Shown here in pieces: positions 15,395 through 25,768 of a stretch of DNA of 36,642 nucleotides. Within the stretch, counting starts at the first letter, position 1. Each line of letters begins with the position of its first letter. A program made the translations under genes and the position numbers. Source of the DNA: Clostridiales bacterium DTU087 (GTDB taxonomy: Bacteria > Bacillota > Limnochordia > DTU087); contig LFTN01000109.1 of NCBI GenBank assembly GCA_001513495.1, positions 1 to 36,642 on the forward strand, given 5' to 3'. Under the pieces are notes generated by a model. The model was not told the DNA's origin, searched no databases, and saw only the letters and a list, made by a program, of their open reading frames with translations.

Positions 15395-17977
15395 GTGGCA
15401 AGAACTAGTGCCCGCCGGGGGAGAAAGTGGAAGGGAAGCTTAGAGAAGTACATCAGGGGAGTCTTACCCTGCCTGGGAATTGTCTTATGTTTGCTGCTGT
15501 CCCCGTGGGGCAAGGGGTGGGCGGCTCCGCCTTCTAGGGTGCTGCAGCTTCGTGACGCCGGTGGGAAACTGGCCGTTGGCCTCGGTGAAGCGGCCGGCAC
15601 TCTCCGGGTTTCATCCAAGGATGGGCTGCGGATAACTACAGCTAAGGGCGGAGTTGAGGAGGCATTTCCTAGAGCCCTGCGCATAATCGGAGCTGCCGGC
15701 CGGGGACCGGCCCGTCCATCGACTATCTGGAGAGTACAAATTAAGGCTGTCCGTGATGAAAGCGCCGCTTTAGCTCTGCGTCAGCAAGTGGAGGCGGACA
15801 GCGGTGTCTCCAGCTATGTAGTTGAGCAGGCGCCTTGGTATAAAATCCAAGTGGGCAATGCGGCCAGCATGGATGAAGCAGAAATCCTGAAGGCAAAGCT
15901 CCAGGAGCTGGGTTACCAAGATGCATGGATCACCAGGGTTGAGATTCCCGGAGAAAACGCAGCGGACCAAACCGCGGGCGGCCAGCCGGCCTTCCGGCTG
16001 GAGGATGACAGCGGTACTTTATTGTCCTGGATTGAGGAACCCCAACTGGTGGTGGAACCTGTCAATGGCCACCCCATAACCCTGGAAATGCCGGGCAGCC
16101 CTTCCCGGAGCTATCGGGGGCACCTGCGGTTGACCTTTAAGGGAGAAGGGAGAATCCAGGCCGTCAACATCGTCGATGTGGAAAGCTACCTGTACGGAGT
16201 AGTGGGGGCAGAGCTTTACAGCAATAACAGTGAAGATCTGGCGGCACTGGGGGCTCAAGCAGTCGCTGCCCGGACCTACAGCATCAACAGCCTGGGCAAG
16301 CATGACAGCGAAGGCTTCGACCTTTGCGCTGAAGTCCACTGTCAAGTGTATCAAGGGACGGGGCGGGAATCGGCCCTGATCAAGAGAGCAGTCGATTCTA
16401 CCGCAGGGCTGATTCTAGTATATGAGGGCCGGGCCATCAGCGCGGTTTATCACTCCAACAGCGGCGGAGCTACTGCAGGTGCTGAACAGGTCTGGTCTAC
16501 CCGGTACTCGGGCTACCTGCGGCCTCGGCTTGATGAAGTCGTTGACCCCAGTACCAGCTCAGTGGTGCAGCTGGGCCAGGACCGGCCTGGATACAGCTGG
16601 GAGGTCCAATGGCAGGGAGATGTGCTGGATAGTATTCTGCGTCAGCACCTGCAGGCCGAGTTGTCCTTGAGTGTCCCTGAATCCGCGGAGTTGAGCGGCT
16701 TAAGTGCTGCTAAGCTGGATGAACTAGGGAGAGTCCAGGAACTTGTGATTACCTATACGCAGAACGATGATGCCGGCAGCAGGCAGCTGGAGTACAAGGT
16801 GACCAAGGACAAAATCCGGTGGGTGTTGCGGCAGCCCGACGGCCGTATCCTTCCCAGTACCCGCTTTGAGCTCACGGTGCAGGGGGTTGACGGCCAAGTC
16901 AAGCAAGCTGCCGCCGCGGGGAAGGGCAACGGTCACGGCTTAGGCTTGTCCCAAGCGGGGGCCGTCCATATGTCTCGCTTGGGGTTTGGATTCGAAGATA
17001 TCCTGCGTCATTATTACACCGATGTGGAGCTAGTAACGCTGACCGATTACTTTGAGATGGCGGAGGCCCAGCTAGCCTGGGAAAAGAAGGGTTTTGTCTC
17101 CACTTGGGCAGCTGTCCTGGGACCAGAGCAGGGTATAGAGGAAGTCACAGACGTCTTGGAATGGTCTCCTGACGGCAAGTCCATCGCCTTCGTCACTGGG
17201 GGAGCGGATGGTGGGCTGTGGCTGTTTGACCTGTATACAGGCAGCCTGAACAAGCTCTTGGCAGAGCCAGTGGTGGAGATAGCATGGAAGGGCGACGGCT
17301 CGGCGGTAGCTGCCGTCAGTAACGCTGACCAAGACGGGCTGATGCGGCTGAGTTCTATTCAAGTGCCGAGGGATGCAGCTGGAAATGACGCTATCAGTGT
17401 CTCCATCTTGGCAGAGGGAGCTGATATCCACTCTCCCATATGGTCAGCCGACAGCGACCTGCTGCTCTTCAGCCAGAATGAGATGATCTATGGTGCTTTG
17501 GATGGAGTAAGCATACCGGTGATTACCGGTGCCCGCACGCCGGCAGTAAGTCCCAACAGCCGGCAGCTGGCATTCAGCAGGGATGGAGCTATTTGGTTTT
17601 ACCAACTGGCCGCGGGTGACGCTGCAGAATTGGAGGCCGTGGGCAAGGTAGAGTCCTTGTGCTGGTCGCCGGATGGGAGATACTTGGCTGCTGCTGCCGG
17701 GGAAGATGTGGTAATAATCGATGTGCTGAACAGGGAGGCTGCAGCCCGGTTTTCCGGGTGGAGTCCAGTATGGTCTCCTGACGGCGGTTACTTGGCATAT
17801 GTGAACCATCCGTCGGATGGCAAAGCAGAAGTGCGGTTGTGGGAGGCGGATTCGGCAACGTCGGCCGTATTGACCAGCGCCGATAACAATGGGGCCCGGG
17901 GAGGTGTCCACTGGGCAGCCTCCAGCCGGCAGCTGGCCTACAGTATTGATGGCAGGCTCCATCTCGCAGCTTGGTAG
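15395..17977 (+). CDS. Exported SPOR-SpoIID/LytB-beta-propeller fusion protein
   Basis: An 860-residue secreted or anchored cell-wall protein. A basic N terminus and hydrophobic segment (about 18-44) form a signal peptide. Residues about 108-182 are a SPOR repeat (WRVQIK...WYKIQVG), which binds denuded glycan strands. Residues about 225-555 are a SpoIID domain, the family of lytic transglycosylases acting on stripped peptidoglycan: GVVGAEL with Glu273 at the expected catalytic position, AQAVAARTYSIN, YHSNSGGATAGAEQVW, and GHGLGLSQAGA. From about residue 585 to the end come seven WSPDG-like (PD40/TolB) repeats, the first at W590. The start is GTG with GGGGAGGT seven bases upstream. Canonical SpoIID lacks the SPOR and propeller parts, so this may be a LytB-like wall enzyme rather than the sporulation protein. 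Confidence 0.88.
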   Translation: MARTSARRGRKWKGSLEKYIRGVLPCLGIVLCLLLSPWGKGWAAPPSRVLQLRDAGGKLAVGLGEAAGTLRVSSKDGLRITTAKGGVEEAFPRALRIIGAAGRGPARPSTIWRVQIKAVRDESAALALRQQVEADSGVSSYVVEQAPWYKIQVGNAASMDEAEILKAKLQELGYQDAWITRVEIPGENAADQTAGGQPAFRLEDDSGTLLSWIEEPQLVVEPVNGHPITLEMPGSPSRSYRGHLRLTFKGEGRIQAVNIVDVESYLYGVVGAELYSNNSEDLAALGAQAVAARTYSINSLGKHDSEGFDLCAEVHCQVYQGTGRESALIKRAVDSTAGLILVYEGRAISAVYHSNSGGATAGAEQVWSTRYSGYLRPRLDEVVDPSTSSVVQLGQDRPGYSWEVQWQGDVLDSILRQHLQAELSLSVPESAELSGLSAAKLDELGRVQELVITYTQNDDAGSRQLEYKVTKDKIRWVLRQPDGRILPSTRFELTVQGVDGQVKQAAAAGKGNGHGLGLSQAGAVHMSRLGFGFEDILRHYYTDVELVTLTDYFEMAEAQLAWEKKGFVSTWAAVLGPEQGIEEVTDVLEWSPDGKSIAFVTGGADGGLWLFDLYTGSLNKLLAEPVVEIAWKGDGSAVAAVSNADQDGLMRLSSIQVPRDAAGNDAISVSILAEGADIHSPIWSADSDLLLFSQNEMIYGALDGVSIPVITGARTPAVSPNSRQLAFSRDGAIWFYQLAAGDAAELEAVGKVESLCWSPDGRYLAAAAGEDVVIIDVLNREAAARFSGWSPVWSPDGGYLAYVNHPSDGKAEVRLWEADSATSAVLTSADNNGARGGVHWAASSRQLAYSIDGRLHLAAW

Positions 17978-18030
17978 CTGAGGGAAGAACTAGTTTATTT
18001 TCTACAGCCCATCTGATATACTATCTCATG

Positions 18031-18048
18031 GCTCCGCGGGAGCGCTTT
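18031..18048 (+). terminator. Weak hairpin with T run after the SpoIID-family gene
   Basis: GCTCC (18031-18035) pairs with GGAGC (18039-18043) around a GCG loop, followed by GCTTTT. The stem is only five base pairs, so termination would be partial. A TATACT at 18017-18022 could be a -10 for speE, but no matching -35 is seen. Confidence 0.35.
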
Positions 18049-18103
18049 TCCCGGTATGTCCACCGGCTGACGGGTATGGGGGAATAGAGGGAGGTCATAC
18101 CTT

Positions 18104-18934
18104 ATGGAGCTTTGGTACACAGAGAAGCAGACAGAGTATGTCGGGATGACTTGTAAGGCCAAGGGCACACTCATGCGCAAGCGTTCTCAGTATCAAGACA
18201 TTGCCGTTATCGATACGGAGCAGTTTGGCCGCATGCTCTTGCTTGACGGCATTGTACAGACCACCGTCGCGGACGAGTTCGTTTACCATGAGATGATTGC
18301 CCATGTGCCTCTAAATGCGCATCCGCATCCCCGCAAAGTGGCGGTAATTGGCGGCGGCGACGGCGGAACCATCCGTGAGATTGTCAAGCATGATACTGTT
18401 GAGAAGGCTGTACTGCTGGAAATTGATTCCGAGGTCATTGAAACCAGCCGCCGGTACCTGCCTGAGATAGCCTGCGGGTTAGATGATGAAAGGGTGGAGA
18501 TCCTGATCGCCGATGGCATAGCCCATATCCGGGAATCGAAAAATACTTATGATGTGATCATCATCGACTCTACAGATCCAGTGGGTCCAGCTGTCGGCCT
18601 TTTCACTCCTGAATTCTATGGCAGTGTCTATGAGGCCCTCAAAGATGACGGGATCATGGTGGCCCAAACCGAGTCACCCTACTATGAGCCGGAGAGGGTG
18701 AGGCAGACATATCTCGGAGTCAATGCCCACTTCCCCATTACTAAGCTGTACTTAGCTTATATTCCCAGCTATTCCAGCGGCTTGTGGAGTTTTACCATAG
18801 GAGCTAAGAGGCACGATCCTGCGGTGATCAATAGGGAAAGGCCGCAGCCTCTGACGACCAGATACTATAATGTAGATGTACACAAGGCTGCCTTCGGCCT
18901 GCCGGAATTCGTGCGGGAGTTGGTGCAGCCTTAG
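18104..18934 (+). CDS. speE: Spermidine synthase (polyamine aminopropyltransferase)
   Basis: Transfers an aminopropyl group from decarboxylated S-adenosylmethionine to putrescine (or a related diamine). The 276 residues match bacterial SpeE. The N-terminal beta domain includes ELWYTE and the tetramer-type QYQDIAVIDTEQFGRMLLLDG; the Rossmann part has the cofactor loop GGGDGG at 83-88, the acidic residue in LLEIDSEVIE, and the active-site DSTDP at 155-159 with Asp155 and Asp158. QTESP and the Tyr-rich substrate loop (YIPSYSSGLWSF) follow. GGGAGG at about 18090 precedes the ATG. No S-adenosylmethionine or arginine decarboxylase is adjacent, so the diamine source is not visible here. argS begins 100 bases later. 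Confidence 0.94.
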   Translation: MELWYTEKQTEYVGMTCKAKGTLMRKRSQYQDIAVIDTEQFGRMLLLDGIVQTTVADEFVYHEMIAHVPLNAHPHPRKVAVIGGGDGGTIREIVKHDTVEKAVLLEIDSEVIETSRRYLPEIACGLDDERVEILIADGIAHIRESKNTYDVIIIDSTDPVGPAVGLFTPEFYGSVYEALKDDGIMVAQTESPYYEPERVRQTYLGVNAHFPITKLYLAYIPSYSSGLWSFTIGAKRHDPAVINRERPQPLTTRYYNVDVHKAAFGLPEFVRELVQP

Positions 18935-19034
18935 TACAGGACCCCTCTGTGGTGCTGGCATAGAAGTGCTATCAGGAGCGGCAGGGCATTGGCCCCTGTC
19001 AGAAAGGTTAGTCTAACGAAGAAGGTGATTTGGC

Positions 19035-20714
19035 ATGAGTGTTGCCCTAGAGCTGCAGTCCCGGATCAAGAAAGCCCTGCAGGATGCAGTAAACAAGGCC
19101 GCTGCCAGTGAGGGCTGGGTGATTGAAAATCTGCCTGCCATTGAGCTGGAGATACCCAAAGAAAAAAATCACGGAGATCTGGCAACTAATCTGGCTATGC
19201 AGTTGACCAGAGAGATCAAGCAAGCTCCCCGGCGCATCGCGGAAGTGCTCATCGAGAGCCTTGACCTCTCGGGTACCTTTGTCGAGAGTGTTGAGGTGGC
19301 AGGGCCTGGGTTCATCAACTTGCGCCTTGGCAATCAGTGGCTGTCCAAGGTCTTAAGGGACATTGAGGAGCAGGGCGGTGCTTATGGGCGCTCTAATCAT
19401 GGACAAGGCAAGAAAGTACTGCTGGAGTTCGTCAGCGCCAACCCGGTAGGCCCTATGAATGTTGTCAACGCCCGGGCAGCAGCGGTGGGAGATACACTGG
19501 CCAATATTATGGAAGCTGCCGGCTATGATGTAAGCCGGGAATATTATGTCAATGACGCCGGACGTCAGGCATATCTTTTCGGCCTTTCTATCCTTGCTAG
19601 ATACAAGGAGCTGGCCGGTATGGAGGCAGACTTCCCGGAAGACGGATATCCTGCTGAATACGTCACTGACCTGGCCAAAATCTTGCGGCAGGAAGTGCCG
19701 GACCTGTTAGAGAAGTCTCAGGAGGAGCAAGAGGCTTTCTGCAAGCGGTGGGGTACCGACCGGATGGTAGAGCAGCAGAAAGCAGACTTAGAAGCCTTTG
19801 GCGTTGAATTTGATTTGTGGTTCCGGGAACGGGATCTGCACCAAGGGCGGGAGCTGGACAAGGTTATCCAGTTCATGCAGGAGGCAGGCTTTCTGTATGA
19901 ACAAGATGGAGCTGTCTGGTTTGCCTCTACCAGGTTTGGCGATGATAAAGACCGGGTGATGGTCAAGTCCGACGGGGTGCCAACCTATCTGACACCTGAT
20001 GTAGCCTATCATTGGAACAAATACCGCCGCGGCTATGAGCACCTGATCGACATCTGGGGGCCTGATCACCACGGTTACATCGCCAGGATGAGTGCTGCTG
20101 TACAGGCTCTTGGCTATCCGGCAGATAGCTTTGAAGTCATCATTTTACAGCTGGTTACCCTCCTGCGCCACGGCGAGAAGGTGCGGATGTCCAAGCGGGC
20201 GGGCAGGTTTATCAGTATGCAGGAGCTCTTGGATGAAGTGGGCAAAGACGCTGCCAGGTACTTCTTCTTGATGCGGGCTCCCGACAGCCACTTGGATTTT
20301 GATATGGCTTTGGCGGTGGAGCAAAGTCAGGAGAATCCGGTCTACTATATCCAGTATGCCCATGCCCGTATCTGCAGCATTTTGCGGCAGGCCCAGGAAA
20401 CCGGAGTCCAGCTGCCTACAGCCGCTGAGGCCCAGCTGCACCTGCTGCAGGCCGAGGCTGAGATTGATCTGATTAAGAAGCTGGCCCAGCTGCCAGAGGA
20501 GATCATCCAAGCAGCAGAGCGGAGAGAGCCCCATCGGATAGCCCGCTACTGCTATGAAGTGGCTTCTACCTTCCACAGTTTCTATACCCACTGCCGGGTC
20601 TTGGGTGAAGATGAAGCCCTGCAGGGAGCGCGGCTGGTGCTGGTCCAAGCGACACAGCAAGTGCTGCGGATAACACTGAAGATGCTGGGGGTTTCGGCCC
20701 CTGAGCAAATGTGA
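19035..20714 (+). CDS. argS: Arginyl-tRNA synthetase with altered HIGH motif
   Basis: Class I synthetase that charges tRNA-Arg. The 559 residues cover the N-terminal Add-1 domain (1-110, with EIPKEKNHGDLATNLAM), the Rossmann catalytic core, and the C-terminal DALR anticodon domain (from about 440, with NPVYYIQYAHAR). The KMSKS equivalent is RMSKR at 384-388, as in many ArgRS. The HIGH motif, normally HxGH after SANPTGP, reads NVVN at 142-145 within ANPVGPMNVVNARAAAVGD, so both histidines are asparagine. The frame is intact and the surrounding ArgRS sequence is well conserved, so it is probably active; whether this is a lineage-wide variant needs an alignment. AAGGTG lies upstream of the ATG. 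Confidence 0.94.
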   Translation: MSVALELQSRIKKALQDAVNKAAASEGWVIENLPAIELEIPKEKNHGDLATNLAMQLTREIKQAPRRIAEVLIESLDLSGTFVESVEVAGPGFINLRLGNQWLSKVLRDIEEQGGAYGRSNHGQGKKVLLEFVSANPVGPMNVVNARAAAVGDTLANIMEAAGYDVSREYYVNDAGRQAYLFGLSILARYKELAGMEADFPEDGYPAEYVTDLAKILRQEVPDLLEKSQEEQEAFCKRWGTDRMVEQQKADLEAFGVEFDLWFRERDLHQGRELDKVIQFMQEAGFLYEQDGAVWFASTRFGDDKDRVMVKSDGVPTYLTPDVAYHWNKYRRGYEHLIDIWGPDHHGYIARMSAAVQALGYPADSFEVIILQLVTLLRHGEKVRMSKRAGRFISMQELLDEVGKDAARYFFLMRAPDSHLDFDMALAVEQSQENPVYYIQYAHARICSILRQAQETGVQLPTAAEAQLHLLQAEAEIDLIKKLAQLPEEIIQAAERREPHRIARYCYEVASTFHSFYTHCRVLGEDEALQGARLVLVQATQQVLRITLKMLGVSAPEQM

Positions 20715-20756
20715 GTGGGAAAGGCCCACTCACTTACATAAGCGAGGAGGAGCGGT

Positions 20757-21485
20757 ATGGCGGGGCAATCGATCTCTAAGTCATGGCTGATAATCCGCAG
20801 GGGCATTCGCTATTCCTATGATTATCTGGGGATGGTGATCGCGGCCAGTGCCCTCTGGTTTATTACAGGTTTCTTGCCGATGCTGGTAGTCACAAGCTTT
20901 AGCAAGTATCTACAGAGCCCAGCAGTTATAGGGGCAGCCATTGTGCTGACGGTGACAGCCATTGGCCCGTCAACCGCCGCAGTCCATGGGATCGTCGTCA
21001 GGATCCTGCAAAACGAGGATGTGAGGGTGCGGGAGTTCTTCACTTTTTTCCAGAAGTTTTTTTGGCGAGGTGTTGCCCTGATACTCCTCAATGTCCTCAT
21101 TCTGCTGATCCTGGCCTCGGATCTGGTATTTACGCTAAACAGCCCCAATAGAATCATTCAAATGCTGTCCGGCATTTGGATTTACTTTTTCATTTTTTGG
21201 GTATTGATGAGTAATTATATTTTTCCATTCTTAGTCAACCAGAACATCGGCGTTTTCTTGTCAATGAAACGGTCGGCTCTGCTGGCCCTTGATAACCTGG
21301 TAGTCACCATTTTCCTATCGCTGGCAGTAATGCTGGTAGCAGTGCTAAGCGTGATTCTAGCTGCACCTGTACTGCTTTTGATGCTGGGTATCATAGCTTT
21401 TCTGCAAAACGTCGGTTTTCATGAGCTGATGCAGAAGTATGACGATGCACCTTCTCAGGATACAACCATTGAAGGTGAAGTTTAG
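20757..21485 (+). CDS. Integral membrane protein, YesL/DUF624-like
   Basis: A 242-residue membrane protein of unknown function. I count five to six hydrophobic helices: about 22-45, 55-80, 100-125, 135-160, 180-210. The order, with a short cytoplasmic N terminus, the VTAIGPSTAAVHGIVVRILQNEDVRVREFF loop (about residues 65-95) and a helix starting WRGVALILLN, resembles the DUF624/YesL family, whose members often sit beside carbohydrate genes. The C terminus is polar and acidic. GAGGAGG about ten bases before the ATG supports the start. It lies between argS (42 bases upstream) and pyrG, and ends before a terminator, so it may be co-transcribed with argS. The family assignment is by eye and moderate. 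Confidence 0.65.
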   Translation: MAGQSISKSWLIIRRGIRYSYDYLGMVIAASALWFITGFLPMLVVTSFSKYLQSPAVIGAAIVLTVTAIGPSTAAVHGIVVRILQNEDVRVREFFTFFQKFFWRGVALILLNVLILLILASDLVFTLNSPNRIIQMLSGIWIYFFIFWVLMSNYIFPFLVNQNIGVFLSMKRSALLALDNLVVTIFLSLAVMLVAVLSVILAAPVLLLMLGIIAFLQNVGFHELMQKYDDAPSQDTTIEGEV

Positions 21486-21559
21486 CAGGGAACTCTACGG
21501 TGCCGCAAGCGGCCATTGCTTGGTGTTTTGATGCTGGCAGCTGACTAGACTAATAACAG

Positions 21560-21586
21560 AGCTTCCTTTCAGGAGGCTTCTTTTTT
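21560..21586 (+). terminator. Intrinsic terminator before pyrG
   Basis: AGCTTCCT (21560-21567) pairs with AGGAGGCT (21571-21578) with one G-T pair and a TTC loop, followed by TCTTTTTT. It ends the argS-membrane protein unit. It could also be an attenuator in a pyrG leader, but no C-rich initial transcript of the kind used by B. subtilis pyrG is evident. Confidence 0.85.
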
Positions 21587-21634
21587 GTGGGAGTTCCTGT
21601 ATCTTTACGGACTGATGGAGAAGATCTAAAATAA

Positions 21635-23290
<1,656 letters not shown>

Positions 23291-23348
23291 AACTGCAGGC
23301 CGCTGGTCTGTGCCGGCTAGAGTGCTGGTGGCGCGAATCTTAGCCTTT

Positions 23349-23357
23349 TGATATAAT
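23349..23357 (+). promoter_or_regulatory. Extended -10 promoter of the DUF151 gene
   Basis: TGATATAAT is a perfect extended -10 (TGnTATAAT). No good -35 lies 17-18 bases upstream, as is usual for extended -10 promoters. Transcription would start near 23364, leaving a 100-base leader before the ATG at 23464. Confidence 0.6.
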
Positions 23358-23463
23358 GGTCGCGAGATTAGCTGAGGGCGACGTTCATCCATGGGCGGCC
23401 AGATTATTGAAAGCTGCCGCAATGGATGAGTCATCACCTTGGGAGACGAGAGAGGTGGAAGAT

Positions 23464-23973
23464 ATGGTTCGGGTCAAGGTGAAGTTAGTCGGTATCGACC
23501 AGGTTGCCATGTGCCCGGTTGTAGTAGTGACTGACATGGACGAACAGCACTTCCTGCCAATCATGGTAGGACCAGCTGAGGCCAACGCTATTGCCATGGA
23601 ACTCGAAGGGATTAGGCCGCCTCGACCACTGACCCACGATCTGATGCGGGATCTCCTGAGCAAGTTGGATGCTCAGGTAGATCGAGTAGTGATCTCGGAC
23701 CTCAGGGATGAGACGTATTATGGTTGTATTGTACTCAAGACCGTAGCTGGGAAAGTTGAAGTAGATGCTAGGCCAAGTGATGCCATTGCCCTTGCACTGC
23801 GTACACAAAGCCCGATCTTCGTTTCGGACACCGTGGCTAACCAAGCCATGATTGCCGATCGCGGGACTGCTGATGAGAAGGCTTCTGCGGACAACCATGA
23901 CCAGGAGGCGGAAGAATTCCGCCGCTTCTTGGATAATCTCACTCCCGATGATTTTCGCCGCAATCTCCAGTAG
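23464..23973 (+). CDS. Bifunctional nuclease family protein (DUF151)
   Basis: A 169-residue member of the DUF151 (BFN, DNase-RNase) family, named after a plant nuclease acting on both RNA and DNA; its bacterial role is not established. Marks are the N-terminal beta strands VRVKVKLVGIDQ, PVVVVTD..EQHFLPIMVGPAEA.AIA, RPLTHDLM.DLL, and the signature VDARPSDAIALALR near residue 100-113. The C-terminal tail (about 125-169) is charged, with DQEAEEFRRFLDNLTPDDF at its end. The ATG at 23464 has AGAGGTGG upstream and matches family starts; a reading from 23356 adds 36 residues that begin inside the promoter. It ends at a strong terminator. Confidence 0.88.
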   Translation: MVRVKVKLVGIDQVAMCPVVVVTDMDEQHFLPIMVGPAEANAIAMELEGIRPPRPLTHDLMRDLLSKLDAQVDRVVISDLRDETYYGCIVLKTVAGKVEVDARPSDAIALALRTQSPIFVSDTVANQAMIADRGTADEKASADNHDQEAEEFRRFLDNLTPDDFRRNLQ

Positions 23974-24004
23974 GCAGCGCAGCGGTTAACTAGTCATAAA
24001 GTCT

Positions 24005-24051
24005 GCCTCCCCGGTTCATACTGGAAAGGATGGAACGGGGAGGCGATTTTT
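24005..24051 (+). terminator. Intrinsic terminator after the DUF151 gene
   Basis: GCCTCCCC (24005-24012) pairs with GGGGAGGC (24037-24044); the interior GGTTC/GGAAC arms extend the stem. GATTTTT follows. Confidence 0.85.
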
Positions 24052-24163
24052 GTGAGGGGCGCTGGCAGCACCTCCCTTGGGAAAATAAACTAACGGTTCC
24101 TAAAGGAGTTTGTTTCTAGGCAGCGAAACTTTACAACTGGACCGCCGAGGGAGTGGACATAGG

Positions 24164-24820
24164 GTGTTAATTGATACTAGTCGAGTCGTGGCTGTCAGGT
24201 GTCCCCAATGTGGCCGGCTCGAACTCCGTGATTATTCTCTATTCGAGTTACATAGCAGTCAACCCACCGCAATCAGCTGTCAGTGTGGATATGCCCTGGT
24301 AGAAATTGGACGGCGCAGCCGTTTATACAGACTGGATATTAGCTGCATTGTCTGCGAAACCAGGCATGAGATCCTTGTGGATGCCAAGGGCCTTCTGCAA
24401 AATGATGCCCTGGTGATTTTCTGCCCTGAAAGTGATATTGACCTAGCCATGATCGGAAGGGCTGAACGGGTGCAGGAGCTTCTGGCCGCTGAGGGAGATC
24501 TGCTGGCGAATGTGGTGATGCCGGGAGCCATCGATTCTGCCTTTGTGGATATCGAGATTATGCGAGAGGTATTGGAACGGCTTCAAGGCTGGGCCAATGA
24601 TGGCCAGTTGTACTGCAGCTGTGGGAATCATCAGCTGGAGCTTGACCTCTTTGCTGAGAAAGTTGAAGTCGTGTGTTCCCAATGCGGCGGCACATTGGTC
24701 ATATACGCTGAACGGGAAGAAGACTTGGTCGCCATGGAAGGGTTGCACGAGGTCGTCCTGAAACAGGGGGCTTTTACCTGTATAGACTCGGCTGATTTCC
24801 GTTATCGACACAGAGTATAG
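24164..24820 (+). CDS. Multi-CxxC zinc-ribbon-like protein of unknown function
   Basis: A cytosolic protein of about 218 residues that I cannot assign to a characterised family. Its cysteines come in pairs: CPQC (13/16) and CQC (39/41) could form one zinc ribbon, CIVC (61/64) stands alone, and CSC (151/153) and CSQC (171/174) could form a second ribbon in mirrored order. A low-cysteine helical region (about 80-145, with MREVLERLQGW) joins them. A GTG start at 24164 is preferred because GAGGGAG lies ten bases upstream. A TTG at 24110 would add 18 residues, but its AAAGGAG is only one base away; an in-frame stop at 24101 excludes longer forms. The aldolase gene follows after 46 bases, so co-transcription is likely. 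Confidence 0.7.
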   Translation: MLIDTSRVVAVRCPQCGRLELRDYSLFELHSSQPTAISCQCGYALVEIGRRSRLYRLDISCIVCETRHEILVDAKGLLQNDALVIFCPESDIDLAMIGRAERVQELLAAEGDLLANVVMPGAIDSAFVDIEIMREVLERLQGWANDGQLYCSCGNHQLELDLFAEKVEVVCSQCGGTLVIYAEREEDLVAMEGLHEVVLKQGAFTCIDSADFRYRHRV

Positions 24821-24866
24821 GGAAGGGTCATGGACGATATGGCCCGGCAAGTGGGAGGAGAAGAAT

Positions 24867-25721
24867 TTGGCTTTAGTCACTGTCGCTGAATTGACCAGAG
24901 CCGCTGCCGAAGGCGGCTATGCTGTAGGAGCGTTTAACTTAAACAACATGGAGATCCTGCAGGCTGTGATCGCGGCCGCAGAGGAGGAGCGGTCGCCAGT
25001 TATTTTGCAGGCCAGCCAAGGCGGCCTTAAATATGCTGGTATTGACTATATTGCAGCCATGGCACGGGTAGCCGCTGAAAATGCTTCTGTACCGGTGGCT
25101 TTGAACCTAGACCACGGCACCAGTTTTGAGCAGGCCATGGTCTGCATCCGCAAGGGTTTTTCAGCTGTGATGATCGATGGCTCTCAACTGCCCTTTGAGG
25201 AGAATGCCTCTTTGGTAAAGCGGGTTGTGGATGTAGCCCATTCAGTGGGAGTGTCGGTGGAAGCCGAGCTTGGCAAGATCGGCGGTACCGAAGACGATAT
25301 TGTGGTTGCCGATGAAGATGCCGCAATGACCAACCCCGATGAGGCTGCTGAGTTTGTGCGGCGGGCTCAGCCTGACCTTTTGGCTGTAGCCATCGGTACA
25401 GCCCATGGAGTTTACAAAGGTGAACCTAGGATAGACTTTAAGCGCTTGGAAGAGATCAAGAAACGAGTAGACATCCCCTTAGTCCTCCATGGTGCTTCCG
25501 GCGTCCCCGATGAAGCTATCCGCAAGGCTTGTCAGCTTGGGATCAGTAAGATCAATATCGATACAGAACTACGGGTAGCCTTCACGCAAGCTGTGCGCAA
25601 CGTTTTGGAAGCTGCTCCCGCTGAGATTGATCCTAGAAAAATCTTAGGCCCGGCAAGGGAAGCTATGCAGAAGGTTGTCAGGGAGAAAATGCGTCTGTTT
25701 GGCTGTTCTGGGAAAGCATAA
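24867..25721 (+). CDS. fba: Class II fructose-1,6-bisphosphate aldolase
   Basis: A zinc-dependent glycolytic aldolase splitting fructose 1,6-bisphosphate into dihydroxyacetone phosphate and glyceraldehyde 3-phosphate. The three zinc-binding histidines are visible: His83 in LDHG, His180 in GTAHGVY and His208 in LHGASG. Also present are the N-terminal YAVGAFNLNNME, EAELGKIGGTED, and NIDTELR near the phosphate site. The length of 284 fits the short FbaA/GatY branch, so a tagatose-bisphosphate aldolase cannot be fully excluded, but a single copy in a housekeeping setting favours Fba. The start is TTG with GGGAGGAG six bases upstream. A GC-rich hairpin follows. Confidence 0.93.
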   Translation: MALVTVAELTRAAAEGGYAVGAFNLNNMEILQAVIAAAEEERSPVILQASQGGLKYAGIDYIAAMARVAAENASVPVALNLDHGTSFEQAMVCIRKGFSAVMIDGSQLPFEENASLVKRVVDVAHSVGVSVEAELGKIGGTEDDIVVADEDAAMTNPDEAAEFVRRAQPDLLAVAIGTAHGVYKGEPRIDFKRLEEIKKRVDIPLVLHGASGVPDEAIRKACQLGISKINIDTELRVAFTQAVRNVLEAAPAEIDPRKILGPAREAMQKVVREKMRLFGCSGKA

Positions 25722-25739
25722 GAAGGCTGCTGACGAACC

Positions 25740-25768
25740 GGGCGGGTGAACCATTCTTCCACCCGCCC
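25740..25768 (+). terminator. Hairpin terminator after fba
   Basis: GGGCGGGTG (25740-25748) pairs perfectly with CACCCGCCC (25760-25768). The following TCCATTCTC is only a weak T tract, so efficiency is uncertain. Confidence 0.6.

Noticed and set aside
18975-19020. CAGGG/CCCTG hairpin between speE and argS considered as a terminator.
   Set aside because: The stem is imperfect and no T run follows.
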